Shown: positions 17,186-25,674 of the stretch, piece by piece
How the letters are laid out: the number at the start of each line of letters is the position of its first letter
How positions within the stretch are numbered: the stretch's first letter is position 1
Assembly (NCBI RefSeq): GCF_900236475.1
Contig: NZ_LT963352.1
Span: forward strand, 3,596,001 to 3,660,000
Direction of reading: 5' to 3'
Source: Streptomyces chartreusis NRRL 3882
GTDB lineage: Bacteria; Actinomycetota; Actinomycetes; Streptomycetales; Streptomycetaceae
Length of the DNA: 64,000 nucleotides
Notes under the pieces: generated by a model
The model's database searches: none
What the model was told of the DNA's origin: nothing
Seen by the model: the letters and a program-made list of their open reading frames with translations, nothing else
Program-made: the position numbers and the translations under genes

Positions 17186-17848
17186 CTACTTGTCGTCCTC
17201 GCCACGCTTGAGCGCCTCCATGGCGCGCGTCGTGACGTCCTCCACCTTGCCGAGCGCGGAGATCGTGACCACCAGGCCCTGGGCCTTGTAGTAGTCGATG
17301 ATCGGCTCGGTCTGCGTGTGGTAGACCTCCAGCCGCTTGCGGACGGTCTCCTCGGAGTCGTCGTCGCGCTGGTAGAGCTCGCCGCCGCAGACGTCGCAGA
17401 CGCCCTCCTTGGCCGGCGGCTTGTACGTCACGTGGAAGACGTGCGCCGACTCGTTGCGGCAGACGCGGCGGCCGGCGATCCGCTTGACCACCTCGTCCTC
17501 GGGGACCTCCAGGTCCAGCACCGCGTCGAGCTGCATGTTCTCGGTCTCCAGCAGCTCGTCGAGCGCCTCGGCCTGGGAGACGTTGCGGGGGAAGCCGTCC
17601 AGCAGGAAGCCGTTCTCGGCGTCCGGCTGCTCCATGCGGTCCTTCGCCATCGCGATGGTGACCTCGTCGGGCACGAGATTGCCCGCGTCCATGTAGGACT
17701 TCGCCAGTTTGCCGAGTTCCGTCTGCTGGCTGATGTTGGCCCGGAACAGGTCGCCCGTGGAGATGTGCGGGATCGACAGGTTCTTGGCCAGGAACGCGGC
17801 CTGCGTTCCCTTACCGGCACCCGGCGGCCCGACGAGGACGATACGCAT
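17186..17848 (-). CDS. adk: Adenylate kinase
   Basis: A 220-residue enzyme interconverting ATP + AMP and 2 ADP. The P-loop GPPGAGKGTQA is at residues 7-17, the AMP-binding segment IPHISTGDLFRANI follows, and DGFPRNVSQAEALDELL is the NMP-domain signature. The LID is the long form and holds a CxxC pair (VCDVCGG) plus a further Cys, suggestive of a full or partial zinc site. The ATG overlaps the secY stop as TGATG, indicating translational coupling. Confidence 0.96.
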   Translation of the reverse strand: MRIVLVGPPGAGKGTQAAFLAKNLSIPHISTGDLFRANISQQTELGKLAKSYMDAGNLVPDEVTIAMAKDRMEQPDAENGFLLDGFPRNVSQAEALDELLETENMQLDAVLDLEVPEDEVVKRIAGRRVCRNESAHVFHVTYKPPAKEGVCDVCGGELYQRDDDSEETVRKRLEVYHTQTEPIIDYYKAQGLVVTISALGKVEDVTTRAMEALKRGEDDK

Positions 17849-19161
17849 CAGCGGAGGAACCCTTCGTAATTGCGCTGCTGGAGCTGGCTCTCGATCTGCT
17901 TCACGGTCTCGAGACCGACACCCACGATGATCAGGATGCTGGTACCGCCGAACGGGAAGTTCTGGTTTGCCCCGAAACCAACCAACGCCATCGTCGGTAC
18001 GAGAGCGATCAGACCCAGGTACAGCGAACCCGGCCAGGTGATCCGGTTGAGTACGTAGCTCAGGTACTCAGCGGTCGGTCGGCCAGCCCGGATGCCCGGG
18101 ATGAAGCCACCATACTTCTTCATGTTGTCGGCGACTTCCTCGGGGTTGAAGGAGATCGCGACGTAGAAGAATGCGAAGAAAACGATCAGCAGGAAGTACG
18201 AAATGATGTAGTACGGGTGGTCGCCCTTGACGAAGTGTTGCTCGATCCAGGTTTTCCAGCCCGAGGTGCCTCCGGCGAACTGGGCGATCAGCGCCGGGAT
18301 GTAGAGCAGCGACGAGGCGAAGATGACGGGAATCACACCCGCCTGGTTCACCTTCAGCGGGATGTACGTGGACGTACCGCCGTAGGAGCGGCGGCCGATC
18401 ATGCGCTTGGCGTACTGAACCGGGATGCGGCGCTGGGCCTGCTCGACGAAGACGACCAGGCCGACCATGACGAGGCCGACCGCGATGACGGTGCCGAACT
18501 CGATCCAGCCGCCGGCCAGGGAGCCCTGCTCCTTGATGGCCCACAGGGCGGACGGGAAGGTGGCGGCGATCGAGATGAACATCAGGATCGACATGCCGTT
18601 GCCGATGCCGCGGTCGGTGATGAGCTCGCCGAGCCACATCACGAACGCCGTACCGGCGGTCATGGTGATGACCATGGTGATGGTGACGAAGATCGACTGG
18701 TCCGGGACGATCTGGCTGGCCACCGGGCAGCCCTGGAACAGAGCGCCGCTGCGGGCGGTGGCGACGAGGCCGGTGCCCTGAAGGATGGCGAGGGCCACCG
18801 TCAGGTAACGGGTGTACTGCGTGATCTTCGCCGTACCGGCCTGGCCCTCCTTCTTCAGGGCTTCCAGGCGCGGGATCACCACGGTCAGCAGCTGCAGAAT
18901 GATGCTCGCCGTGATGTACGGCATGATGCCCAGCGCGAAGATCGTGATCTGGAGCAGCGCGCCGCCGCTGAACATGTTGACCAGACCGAACAGACCCTGG
19001 TTGGCCTGGGCGGCGTCGATACAGGTCTGGACGTTCCGGTAGTCGACTCCTGGGATCGGGATGTGCGTACCGACCCGGTAGACCACGATGATGCCGAGCG
19101 TGAAGAGCAGCTTCTTGCGCAGGTCGGGCGTCTTGAACGCCCGGGCGAACGCGGTGAGCAC
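17848..19161 (-). CDS. secY: Protein translocase subunit SecY
   Basis: A 437-residue integral membrane channel of the Sec translocon with ten predicted spans. The N-terminal helix LRKKLLFTLGIIVVYRVGTH, the plug region and the cytoplasmic loop VEQAQRRIPVQYAKRMIGRR, which contacts ribosome and SecA, are recognisable. It partners SecE, encoded at the far end of this window. It follows rplO after 234 bp that include a 17-bp perfect hairpin. Confidence 0.96.
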   Translation of the reverse strand: MLTAFARAFKTPDLRKKLLFTLGIIVVYRVGTHIPIPGVDYRNVQTCIDAAQANQGLFGLVNMFSGGALLQITIFALGIMPYITASIILQLLTVVIPRLEALKKEGQAGTAKITQYTRYLTVALAILQGTGLVATARSGALFQGCPVASQIVPDQSIFVTITMVITMTAGTAFVMWLGELITDRGIGNGMSILMFISIAATFPSALWAIKEQGSLAGGWIEFGTVIAVGLVMVGLVVFVEQAQRRIPVQYAKRMIGRRSYGGTSTYIPLKVNQAGVIPVIFASSLLYIPALIAQFAGGTSGWKTWIEQHFVKGDHPYYIISYFLLIVFFAFFYVAISFNPEEVADNMKKYGGFIPGIRAGRPTAEYLSYVLNRITWPGSLYLGLIALVPTMALVGFGANQNFPFGGTSILIIVGVGLETVKQIESQLQQRNYEGFLR

Positions 19162-19324
19162 GGTGCCTCCTGCGACCCCCGCGCAACTGCGTCAAGGGTG
19201 ACGGTCTTGAGGTTCGACGAATAAGTAACGGGCAACTGCCGCTCAGAGTGCCCGAAGTGAAGCACCCTGTGAAAGTGGGCAGTGCAGGCCACCTTACCGG
19301 CGAGACTGCCGCCCTAGGAACGAC

Positions 19325-19362
19325 CGACCGGGGATACCCCATTTGTGGGGTATCCCCGGTCG
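19325..19362 (-). terminator. Strong hairpin between rplO and secY
   Basis: A perfect 17-bp inverted repeat (CGACCGGGGATACCCCA / TGGGGTATCCCCGGTCG) with the loop TTTG, 33 bp after the rplO stop. It is among the strongest structures in the window and probably reduces transcription into secY-adk-map, or defines an mRNA 3' end. The remaining about 165 bp before secY would then need a promoter, which I could not identify with confidence. Confidence 0.65.
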
Positions 19363-19395
19363 GGATCGCTCAGGTCATCGAGACGCCTGTGGGAT

Positions 19396-19851
19396 TCAGA
19401 CGAGCTCGGTGACGGAACCGCCGGCGGCGGTGATCTTCTCCTTGGCGGAGCCGGAGACGGCGTCGACCGTCACCTGCAGCGCCACGGAGATCTCGCCCTG
19501 GCCGAGGACCTTGACGAGGCTGTTCTTGCGAACAGCACCCTTGGCCACCAGCGACTCGACGGTGACCTCGCCACCCTCGGGGTAGAGGGAGGCCAGCTTG
19601 TCGAGGTTCACGACCTGGTACTCGGTCTTGAAGGGGTTCTTGAAGCCCTTCAGCTTCGGGAGACGCATGTGGAGGGGCATCTGCCCACCCTCGAAGCGCT
19701 CCGGAACCTGGTAGCGGGCCTTGGTGCCCTTGGTACCACGACCGGCCGTCTTACCCTTCGACGCCTCACCACGACCGACACGGGTCTTGGCGGTCTTGGC
19801 GCCCGGGGCGGGACGGAGGTTGTGGATCTTGAGCGGGTTCTGCTCCGCCAT
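19396..19851 (-). CDS. rplO: 50S ribosomal protein L15
   Basis: A 151-residue late-assembly protein. KIHNLRPAPGAKTAKTRVGR and GEASKGKTAGRGTKGTKAR are the Gly/Lys-rich rRNA-binding extension, and the globular domain follows. Only 2 bp separate it from rpmD. Last gene before the hairpin that divides the spc operon from secY. Confidence 0.97.
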   Translation of the reverse strand: MAEQNPLKIHNLRPAPGAKTAKTRVGRGEASKGKTAGRGTKGTKARYQVPERFEGGQMPLHMRLPKLKGFKNPFKTEYQVVNLDKLASLYPEGGEVTVESLVAKGAVRKNSLVKVLGQGEISVALQVTVDAVSGSAKEKITAAGGSVTELV

Positions 19852-19853
19852 GA

Positions 19854-20036
19854 TCAGTCGACCTCCTCGACCGTCACGAGGTGGCGGACGGTGTGCACCA
19901 TGCCGCGGAACTCGGGGCGGTCCTCCTTGACGACCTGCGTGTTGATGCCCTTGAGACCAAGGGAGCGCAGGGTGTCACGGTGGTTCTGCTTGCTGCCGAT
20001 GTAGGACTTGACCTGCGTGATCTTGAGCTGCGCCAT
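19854..20036 (-). CDS. rpmD: 50S ribosomal protein L30
   Basis: A 60-residue protein starting at 20036 with MAQLKITQVKSYIGSKQNHR and continuing through DTLRSLGLKGINTQVVKED. The length is the normal bacterial short form without an extension. Tightly packed between rpsE (2 bp) and rplO (2 bp), so coupled translation is likely. Confidence 0.96.
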   Translation of the reverse strand: MAQLKITQVKSYIGSKQNHRDTLRSLGLKGINTQVVKEDRPEFRGMVHTVRHLVTVEEVD

Positions 20037-20038
20037 GA

Positions 20039-20644
20039 TTACGCACCCGCCCCGGCACGCGCACGCAGGAGAGCCGCGGGGGCGACGTCCTCGAGGGGCA
20101 GACCACGGCGGGCCGCGATCTCCTCGGGACGCTGCAGGCCCTTCAGGGCCTCCACGGTGGCGTGCACGATGTTGATCGCGTTGTCGGAGCCGAGCGACTT
20201 CGACAGCACGTCGTGGATACCGGCGCACTCGAGCACGGCACGCACCGGACCACCGGCGATAACACCGGTACCGGGCGACGCGGGCTTGAGCAGGACGACG
20301 CCGGCAGCCTTCTCACCCTGGATGGGGTGCGGGATGGTGCCCTGGATCCGGGGGACCTTGAAGAAGTGCTTCTTGGCCTCCTCAACGCCCTTGGCGATGG
20401 CGGCCGGCACCTCCTTGGCCTTGCCGTATCCGACACCCACGGTGCCGTCACCGTCGCCCACCACGACCAGCGCGGTGAAGCTGAAGCGACGACCACCCTT
20501 CACAACCTTGGCGACGCGGTTGATCGCGACAACGCGCTCAACGTACGCGGTCTTCTCGGCGGCAGCTGCGCCGCCGTCACGGCCCTTCCGGTCCCGCCGC
20601 TCGCCGCCACCGGCACCGCCACCGCGGCGCTGGGGTCCAGCCAT
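20039..20644 (-). CDS. rpsE: 30S ribosomal protein S5
   Basis: A 201-residue protein shaping the decoding fidelity region and mRNA entry. The N-terminal 35 residues are a Gly/Arg-rich tail (MAGPQRRGGGAGGGERRDRK) typical of actinobacteria. The double-stranded-RNA-binding core then includes FSFTALVVVGDGDGTVGVGY. The spectinomycin-contact loop just before VAKVVKGGRRF looks normal. Confidence 0.97.
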   Translation of the reverse strand: MAGPQRRGGGAGGGERRDRKGRDGGAAAAEKTAYVERVVAINRVAKVVKGGRRFSFTALVVVGDGDGTVGVGYGKAKEVPAAIAKGVEEAKKHFFKVPRIQGTIPHPIQGEKAAGVVLLKPASPGTGVIAGGPVRAVLECAGIHDVLSKSLGSDNAINIVHATVEALKGLQRPEEIAARRGLPLEDVAPAALLRARAGAGA

Positions 20645-20687
20645 TGGAATTACCTCTCTCTGTCTCCGCTAGCTACGGAACCAGGAC

Positions 20688-21071
20688 TCAGAACTTGAGT
20701 CCGGCCTCGCGGGCGGCGTCCGCCAGGGCGGCGATGCGCCCCGCGTACTGGTTACCACCACGGTCGAACACGACGGCCTCGACACCGGCGGCCTTGGCAC
20801 GCTCGGCGACCAGGGCGCCGACCTGCTTGGCCTGCGCGGACTTGTCGCCCTCGCCACCGCGGATCGAGCTGTCCAGGGTGGACGCCGATGCCAGGGTGTG
20901 GCCCTTCAGGTCGTCGATCACCTGCGCCACGATGTGGCGGTTGGAGCGGGTCACGACCAGACGGGGACGCTCCGCCGTACCGTTGATCCGCTTGCGGATC
21001 CGGATGTGACGGCGCTTGATCGCGGCGCGCTTGTAGGCGTCGCCCTTCAGGATCTTCTGCCCGTATGCCAT
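20688..21071 (-). CDS. rplR: 50S ribosomal protein L18
   Basis: A 127-residue 5S rRNA-binding protein working with L5. Signatures: RHIRIRKRINGTAERPRLVV, SNRHIVAQVIDD and the C-terminal VVFDRGGNQYAGRIAALADA. Adjacent to rplF with a 3-bp gap. Confidence 0.97.
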   Translation of the reverse strand: MAYGQKILKGDAYKRAAIKRRHIRIRKRINGTAERPRLVVTRSNRHIVAQVIDDLKGHTLASASTLDSSIRGGEGDKSAQAKQVGALVAERAKAAGVEAVVFDRGGNQYAGRIAALADAAREAGLKF

Positions 21072-21074
21072 GGC

Positions 21075-21614
21075 TTACTTACCCGCCTTTCCGACCTTGC
21101 GGCGGATGACTTCGCCCTCGTACTTGACGCCCTTGGCCTTGTACGGGTCGGGCCTGCGCAGCTTGCGGATGTTGGCCGCAACCTCGCCGACCTTCTGCTT
21201 GTCGATGCCCTCGACCGAGAAACGGGTCGGGGACTCCACCTTGAAGGTGATGCCCTCGGGGGCCTCGACCAGGATCGGGTGGCTGTAGCCGAGGGAGAAC
21301 TCCAGGTTGGAGCCCTTCGCCACGACGCGGTAACCGACACCGCTGATTTCGAGCTTCTTGACGTATCCCTGGGTCACACCGGTGATCATGTTCGCCACCA
21401 GCGTGCGGGACAGGCCGTGCAGGGCCTTGCTCTGCCGCTCGTCGTTGGGCCGGAGCACCTGAAGGGTGCCGTCCTCGGCCTTGGCGATGTCGATCGGCGC
21501 GATGACGGTGTGGGTCAGTTCGCCCTTGGGGCCCTTGACCGCGACCGTACGGCCGTCGATGGTGACGTCCACGCCGGCGGGAACCGGGATGGGGAGCTTG
21601 CCGATACGCGACAT
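21075..21614 (-). CDS. rplF: 50S ribosomal protein L6
   Basis: A 179-residue protein at the base of the L7/L12 stalk near the factor-binding centre. MSRIGKLPIPVPAGVDVTID opens the first of two homologous domains, and the C-terminal GxxPDPYKAKGVKYEGEVIR block is conserved. It follows rpsH by 23 bp. Confidence 0.97.
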   Translation of the reverse strand: MSRIGKLPIPVPAGVDVTIDGRTVAVKGPKGELTHTVIAPIDIAKAEDGTLQVLRPNDERQSKALHGLSRTLVANMITGVTQGYVKKLEISGVGYRVVAKGSNLEFSLGYSHPILVEAPEGITFKVESPTRFSVEGIDKQKVGEVAANIRKLRRPDPYKAKGVKYEGEVIRRKVGKAGK

Positions 21615-21637
21615 TGTGTCTCTCCTCCGTTCCCGAA

Positions 21638-22036
21638 CTACCAGACGTAGGCGAGGACTTCCCCACCCACGCCCTTCTTCTGCGCCTGCTTGTCGGTCAG
21701 GAGACCGTGGGACGTGGAGATGATGGCCACGCCCAGGCCGCCCAGCACCTTCGGCAGGTTGGTGGACTTCGCGTACACCCGGAGACCGGGCTTGGAGATC
21801 CGCTTGATGCCCGCGATGGAGCGCTCACGGTTGGGGCCGAACTTCAGCTCCAGGACGAGGTTCTTGCCGACCTCGGCGTCCTCGACCTTCCAGCCCGTGA
21901 TGAAGCCCTCCTGCTGGAGGATCTCCGCGATGTGCGACTTGATCTTCGAGTGCGGCATCGCCACGGAGTCGTGGTACGCCGAGTTCGCGTTCCGCAGACG
22001 CGTCAGCATGTCTGCGATCGGATCAGTCATGGTCAT
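21638..22036 (-). CDS. rpsH: 30S ribosomal protein S8
   Basis: A 132-residue primary 16S-binding protein that in E. coli is the spc-operon repressor. The start at 22036 gives MTMTDPIADMLTRLRNAN, the family N-terminus; longer readings lack similarity. The C-terminal STSHGLLTDKQAQKKGVGGE block is complete. The 212 bp between rpsN and rpsH are the longest gap in this part of the operon and could hold an S8-binding regulatory structure; none was identified by eye. Confidence 0.96.
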   Translation of the reverse strand: MTMTDPIADMLTRLRNANSAYHDSVAMPHSKIKSHIAEILQQEGFITGWKVEDAEVGKNLVLELKFGPNRERSIAGIKRISKPGLRVYAKSTNLPKVLGGLGVAIISTSHGLLTDKQAQKKGVGGEVLAYVW

Positions 22037-22248
22037 GAATTGGCCTTCGGCCTCTCTCGCCGGGGTTTCCTGGTGCGCCATCCCTCTCCCCGATCCGAGA
22101 CGGGACGGGTGCGGCGCGGTGGACCTACGGCGTAGTAAGTCGTAAGGGCGGCGGCAGACGCCCAACCCCACAAGCCTAAGGCATGTGAGCTGGACGTCCG
22201 GCCGCCCCAGATGCTTACCGAGAGCCCTGCTAATCCCTTATCGGGGGA

Positions 22249-22434
22249 TTACCAGGAGCTCTTGGTCACGCCCGGCAGCTCGCCACGGTGAGCCATCTCA
22301 CGAAGGCACACGCGGCACAGGCCGAACTTGCGGTACACGGAGTGCGGGCGGCCGCAGCGCTGGCAGCGGGTGTAGCCACGCACACCGAACTTGGGCTTGC
22401 GAGCAGCCTTGGCAATCAGAGCCTTCTTCGCCAT
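22249..22434 (-). CDS. rpsN: 30S ribosomal protein S14, zinc-binding type
   Basis: A 61-residue S14 (type Z, also called rpsZ). MAKKALIAKAARKPKFGVRG leads to RCQRCGRPHSVYRKFGLCRV and a second CxxC, forming a Cys4 zinc ribbon. Streptomycetes usually have a longer zinc-free copy elsewhere under Zur control. It lies 5 bp after rplE. Confidence 0.96.
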   Translation of the reverse strand: MAKKALIAKAARKPKFGVRGYTRCQRCGRPHSVYRKFGLCRVCLREMAHRGELPGVTKSSW

Positions 22435-22439
22435 CTCGC

Positions 22440-22997
22440 TCACGCCTCCTTGAAGGGGAAGCCGAGGTGACGAAGGAGCGCGCGGCCCTCAGCGTCGTTG
22501 GTCGCCGTGGTGACCACGGTGATGTCCATACCCCGGACGCGGTCGATCTTGTCCTGGTCGATCTCGTGGAACATGACCTGCTCCGTGAGACCGAAGGTGT
22601 AGTTGCCACGGCCGTCGAACTGCTTGGGGGACAGGCCGCGGAAGTCGCGGATGCGCGGCAGCGCGAGCGACAGGGTGCGGTCCAGGAACTCCCACATGCG
22701 GTCGCCACGGAGCGTGACGTGGGCACCGATCGGCTGGCCCTCACGCAGCTTGAACTGCGCGATGGACTTGCGGGCCTTGGTGACGGCCGGCTTCTGACCG
22801 GTGATCGTGGTGAGGTCGCGGATGGCGCCCTCGATCAGCTTGGAGTCGCGGGCGGCGTCGCCCACACCCATGTTGACCACGATCTTGACGAGACCGGGGA
22901 TCTGCATGACGTTCTCGTACTTGAACTCGTCACGCAGCTTGCCCGTGATCTCCTCACGGTACTTCTGCTTCAGTCGCGGAGTGGTGGTGGTCGTCAT
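22440..22997 (-). CDS. rplE: 50S ribosomal protein L5
   Basis: A 185-residue 5S rRNA-binding protein at the central protuberance. MQIPGLVKIVVNMGVGDAAR and RDFRGLSPKQFDGRGNYTFG are family signatures. The start codon overlaps the rplX stop as TGATG, a coupling pattern repeated in this operon. Confidence 0.97.
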   Translation of the reverse strand: MTTTTTPRLKQKYREEITGKLRDEFKYENVMQIPGLVKIVVNMGVGDAARDSKLIEGAIRDLTTITGQKPAVTKARKSIAQFKLREGQPIGAHVTLRGDRMWEFLDRTLSLALPRIRDFRGLSPKQFDGRGNYTFGLTEQVMFHEIDQDKIDRVRGMDITVVTTATNDAEGRALLRHLGFPFKEA

Positions 22998-23320
22998 CAG
23001 ATGTCCTCACCCGTCCGCTTGGCAACGCGGATCTTGTTGCCTTCGTCGTCGAAGCGGTAACCGACGCGGGTCACGACCTTCTTGCCGTCCTTCTCCACGA
23101 CCAGCTGGACGTTGGAGACGTGGATCGGCGCCTCGGTGGTGACGATGCCGCCGGCCTGCGAACCGCGAGCCGTCGGACCGGCCTTGGTGTGCTTCTTGAC
23201 CCGGTTGACACCCTCGACCAGGACACGGTCCTCGCGGGGGAAGGCCGCGATGACCTTGCCCTGCTTGCCCTTGTCCTTACCGGTGATGACCTGGACCAGG
23301 TCGCCCTTCTTGATCTTCAT
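22997..23320 (-). CDS. rplX: 50S ribosomal protein L24
   Basis: A 107-residue assembly-initiator protein with a KOW motif (KKGDLVQVITGKDKGKQGKV). The start at 23320 (MKIKKGDLVQ) matches the normal length; a GTG two codons upstream is less likely because it overlaps rplN's stop. Confidence 0.96.
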   Translation of the reverse strand: MKIKKGDLVQVITGKDKGKQGKVIAAFPREDRVLVEGVNRVKKHTKAGPTARGSQAGGIVTTEAPIHVSNVQLVVEKDGKKVVTRVGYRFDDEGNKIRVAKRTGEDI

Positions 23321-23322
23321 GC

Positions 23323-23691
23323 TCACAGCACCTCCGGCGCGAGGGAGATGATCTTCATGAACTTCTTCTCGCGCAGCTCACGGCCGACCGGGCCGAAGAT
23401 ACGGGTGCCACGAGGGTCGCCGTCGTTCTTGAGAATGACAGCGGCGTTCTCGTCGAAGCGGATGTACGAGCCGTCCGGACGGCGGCGCTCCTTGACGGTG
23501 CGAACGATGACCGCCTTGACGACGTCACCCTTCTTCACGTTGCCACCGGGGATCGCGTCCTTGACGGTGGCGACGATGACGTCACCGATACCCGCGTAGC
23601 GGCGACCGGAGCCGCCGAGCACACGGATGCAGAGGATCTCCTTCGCACCCGTGTTGTCGGCGACACGCAGTCGCGACTCCTGCTGGATCAC
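23323..23691 (-). CDS. rplN: 50S ribosomal protein L14
   Basis: A 122-residue protein at the subunit interface. MIQQESRLRVADNTGAKEIL and RGTRIFGPVGRELREKKFMK are nearly invariant family blocks. It starts after an unusual 222-bp gap that carries several GC-rich palindromes, whereas most neighbours here overlap or nearly touch. Confidence 0.97.
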   Translation of the reverse strand: MIQQESRLRVADNTGAKEILCIRVLGGSGRRYAGIGDVIVATVKDAIPGGNVKKGDVVKAVIVRTVKERRRPDGSYIRFDENAAVILKNDGDPRGTRIFGPVGRELREKKFMKIISLAPEVL

Positions 23692-23820
23692 GTCTATCTC
23701 CTGGTTGTCTGCCGGTTCCCTCCGGGGGTTGAGCCGGAGAGCCTGGCGGAACTGTCCTGCGGGGGTTGCCCCGAAGGAATTACTTAGGCCTCTGCAGGCG
23801 ACAACCTCCGCCGGGGGCCG

Positions 23821-23910
23821 CTCGGCCGCGGCCGAGGCCGGCGGCGAGCCGCCGGCCCGGGGGCCGGGGGCTGGGCCCCCGGCGGAGGCAGCGGGGGGCG
23901 GACCCCCGCT
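23821..23910. repeat. Cluster of four GC-rich palindromes between rpsQ and rplN
   Basis: Within 90 bp: a perfect 16-nt palindrome (23821-23836); an 8-bp stem with the loop CGAG (23837-23856); a 9-bp stem GCCGGGGGC/GCCCCCGGC (23863-23883); and an 8-bp stem AGCGGGGG/CCCCCGCT (23890-23910). The DNA is almost pure G and C, unlike the flanking genes. On the transcript these would form consecutive hairpins right after the rpsQ stop. This suggests an attenuator or processing site, or an inserted repeat. Confidence 0.7.
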
Positions 23911-23913
23911 TGG

Positions 23914-24201
23914 TTACTTCGCCTTCTCGAGGATCTCCACGACGCGCCAGCGCTTCGTCGCCGAGAGCGGGCGGGTCTCCATCAGGAGAACCCGGTCGCC
24001 GACGCCGGCGGCGTTCTGCTCGTCGTGCGCCTTGAGCTTGTTCGTACGGCGGATGACCTTGCCGTACAGCGCGTGCTTGACGCGGTCCTCGACGGCGACG
24101 ACGACGGTCTTGTCCATCTTGTCGCTGACGACCAGACCCTCACGGGTCTTGCGGAATCCGCGGTCCGTCTTGGTCTCTTCAGTCACGTTGCTCTCGCTCA
24201 T
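23914..24201 (-). CDS. rpsQ: 30S ribosomal protein S17
   Basis: A 95-residue OB-fold primary rRNA-binding protein. The acidic N-terminus MSESNVTEETKTDRGFRKTR precedes the core GLVVSDKMDKTVVVAVEDRV and LPLSATKRWRVVEIL-type ending (here RPLSATKRWRVVEILEKAK). Its ATG overlaps the rpmC stop as TGATG. Confidence 0.97.
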   Translation of the reverse strand: MSESNVTEETKTDRGFRKTREGLVVSDKMDKTVVVAVEDRVKHALYGKVIRRTNKLKAHDEQNAAGVGDRVLLMETRPLSATKRWRVVEILEKAK

Positions 24202-24425
24202 CAGGCGCTCTCCACCGTCTCGATGCCCAGCTCGCGCTCACGCATCAGGGTGTAGATCCGCGCGATGTCCTTGCGGACGGCCTTGAGCCGACCGTGGTTC
24301 TCGAGCTGGCCCGTCGCCGCCTGGAAGCGGAGGTTGAACAGCTCTTCCTTGGCCTCGCGGAGCTTGTTGAGCAGCTCCTCGTTGCCCAGCTCGCGCAGCT
24401 CGGACGCCTTGGTACCGGCCGACAT
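24201..24425 (-). CDS. rpmC: 50S ribosomal protein L29
   Basis: A 74-residue coiled-coil protein near the tunnel exit and SRP site. ELRELGNEELLNKLREAKEE and LFNLRFQAATGQLENHGRL are diagnostic. The ATG at 24425 overlaps the rplP stop (TGATG); a GTG one codon upstream is an alternative. Confidence 0.96.
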   Translation of the reverse strand: MSAGTKASELRELGNEELLNKLREAKEELFNLRFQAATGQLENHGRLKAVRKDIARIYTLMRERELGIETVESA

Positions 24426-24844
24426 CACGCTTCACCTGCCTCGCGCTTGACGATCTTGCACTTCATCGGCAGCTTGTGAGCCGCACGGGTCAGGGCCTCG
24501 CGCGCGATCTTCTCGTTGGGGTACGACAGCTCGAACATCACGCGTCCGGGCTTGACGTTGGCCACCCACCACTCCGGGGAGCCCTTACCGGAACCCATGC
24601 GGGTCTCGGCCGGCTTCTTGGTGAGGGGGCGGTCCGGGTAGATGTTGATCCAGACCTTGCCACCACGCTTGATGTGACGCGTCATGGCGATACGAGCGGC
24701 CTCGATCTGACGGTTCGTCACGTACGCCGGGGTCAGCGCCTGGATGCCGTACTCGCCGAACGCAACCTGCGTGCCACCCTTGGACATGCCGTTGCGCTTG
24801 GGGTGGTGCTGCTTGCGGTGCTTGACCCTACGGGGGATCAGCAT
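24425..24844 (-). CDS. rplP: 50S ribosomal protein L16
   Basis: A 139-residue protein next to the A-site tRNA and 23S H38. MLIPRRVKHRKQHHPKRNGM opens the protein, and the GSGKGSPEWWVANVKPGRVM loop approaches the peptidyl-transferase centre. It lies 5 bp after rpsC. Confidence 0.97.
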   Translation of the reverse strand: MLIPRRVKHRKQHHPKRNGMSKGGTQVAFGEYGIQALTPAYVTNRQIEAARIAMTRHIKRGGKVWINIYPDRPLTKKPAETRMGSGKGSPEWWVANVKPGRVMFELSYPNEKIAREALTRAAHKLPMKCKIVKREAGEA

Positions 24845-24849
24845 GTCGG

Positions 24850-25674
24850 TCAGGCCTCCGTTCCGGTGCTCTCAGCCGGAGCGGCGGCAGCGGGAGCCTC
24901 GGCCTTGGGGGCCTCGGCGCCGGCAGCCTGCTGCGGCTTGCGACCGCGCCGCTCGCCACCGCGGCCACCACGGGCCGGGCGGTCGGCACCGCCGCGGGCC
25001 GGGCGGTTACCCGCACGGGCAGCGGCGTTCTCGGCGCGGACCTCGGCGATGTTCTTGACGTCGCCCTTGTAGATCCAGACCTTCACACCGATGCGGCCGA
25101 AGGTCGTCTTGGCCTCGAAGAAGCCGTAGTCCACGTTCGCGCGGAGCGTGTGCAGGGGCACACGGCCCTCGCGGTAGAACTCCGAGCGGGACATCTCGGC
25201 GCCACCGAGGCGGCCACCGCACTGGATCTTGATGCCCTTGGCGCCGGCCTTCATGGCGGACTGCATGCTCTTGCGCATGGCCCGACGGAAGGAGACGCGG
25301 GAGGAGAGCTGCTCGGCGACGGCCTGGGCAACCAGCTGAGCGTCGGTCTCGGGGTTCTTGACCTCGAGGATGTTCAGCTGGACCTGCTTGCCGGTGAGCT
25401 TCTCGAGGTCACCGCGGATGCGGTCGGCCTCGGCGCCGCGGCGGCCGATGACGATGCCCGGACGCGCGGTGTGGATGTCCACACGCACACGGTCACGGGT
25501 GCGCTCGATCTCGACCTTGGAGATGCCGGCGCGCTCCATGCCGGACGTCATCATCCGACGGATGGCGACGTCTTCCTTGACGTAGTCCTTGTACAGCTTG
25601 TCGGCGTACCAGCGCGACTTGAAGTCGGTCGTAACGCCGAGCCGGAACCCGTGCGGGTTTACCTTCTGGCCCAT
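24850..25674 (-). CDS. rpsC: 30S ribosomal protein S3
   Basis: A 274-residue mRNA-entry protein with helicase role. MGQKVNPHGFRLGVTTDFKS starts the protein; a KH domain carries IVIGRRGAEADRIRGDLEKL; the C-terminal domain has GRLGGAEMSRSEFYREGRVP. The last 55 residues are an Arg/Gly then Ala/Glu/Pro-rich extension (GGADRPARGGRGGERRGRK), longer than in E. coli and typical of Streptomyces. The start overlaps the rplV stop. Confidence 0.97.
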   Translation of the reverse strand: MGQKVNPHGFRLGVTTDFKSRWYADKLYKDYVKEDVAIRRMMTSGMERAGISKVEIERTRDRVRVDIHTARPGIVIGRRGAEADRIRGDLEKLTGKQVQLNILEVKNPETDAQLVAQAVAEQLSSRVSFRRAMRKSMQSAMKAGAKGIKIQCGGRLGGAEMSRSEFYREGRVPLHTLRANVDYGFFEAKTTFGRIGVKVWIYKGDVKNIAEVRAENAAARAGNRPARGGADRPARGGRGGERRGRKPQQAAGAEAPKAEAPAAAAPAESTGTEA

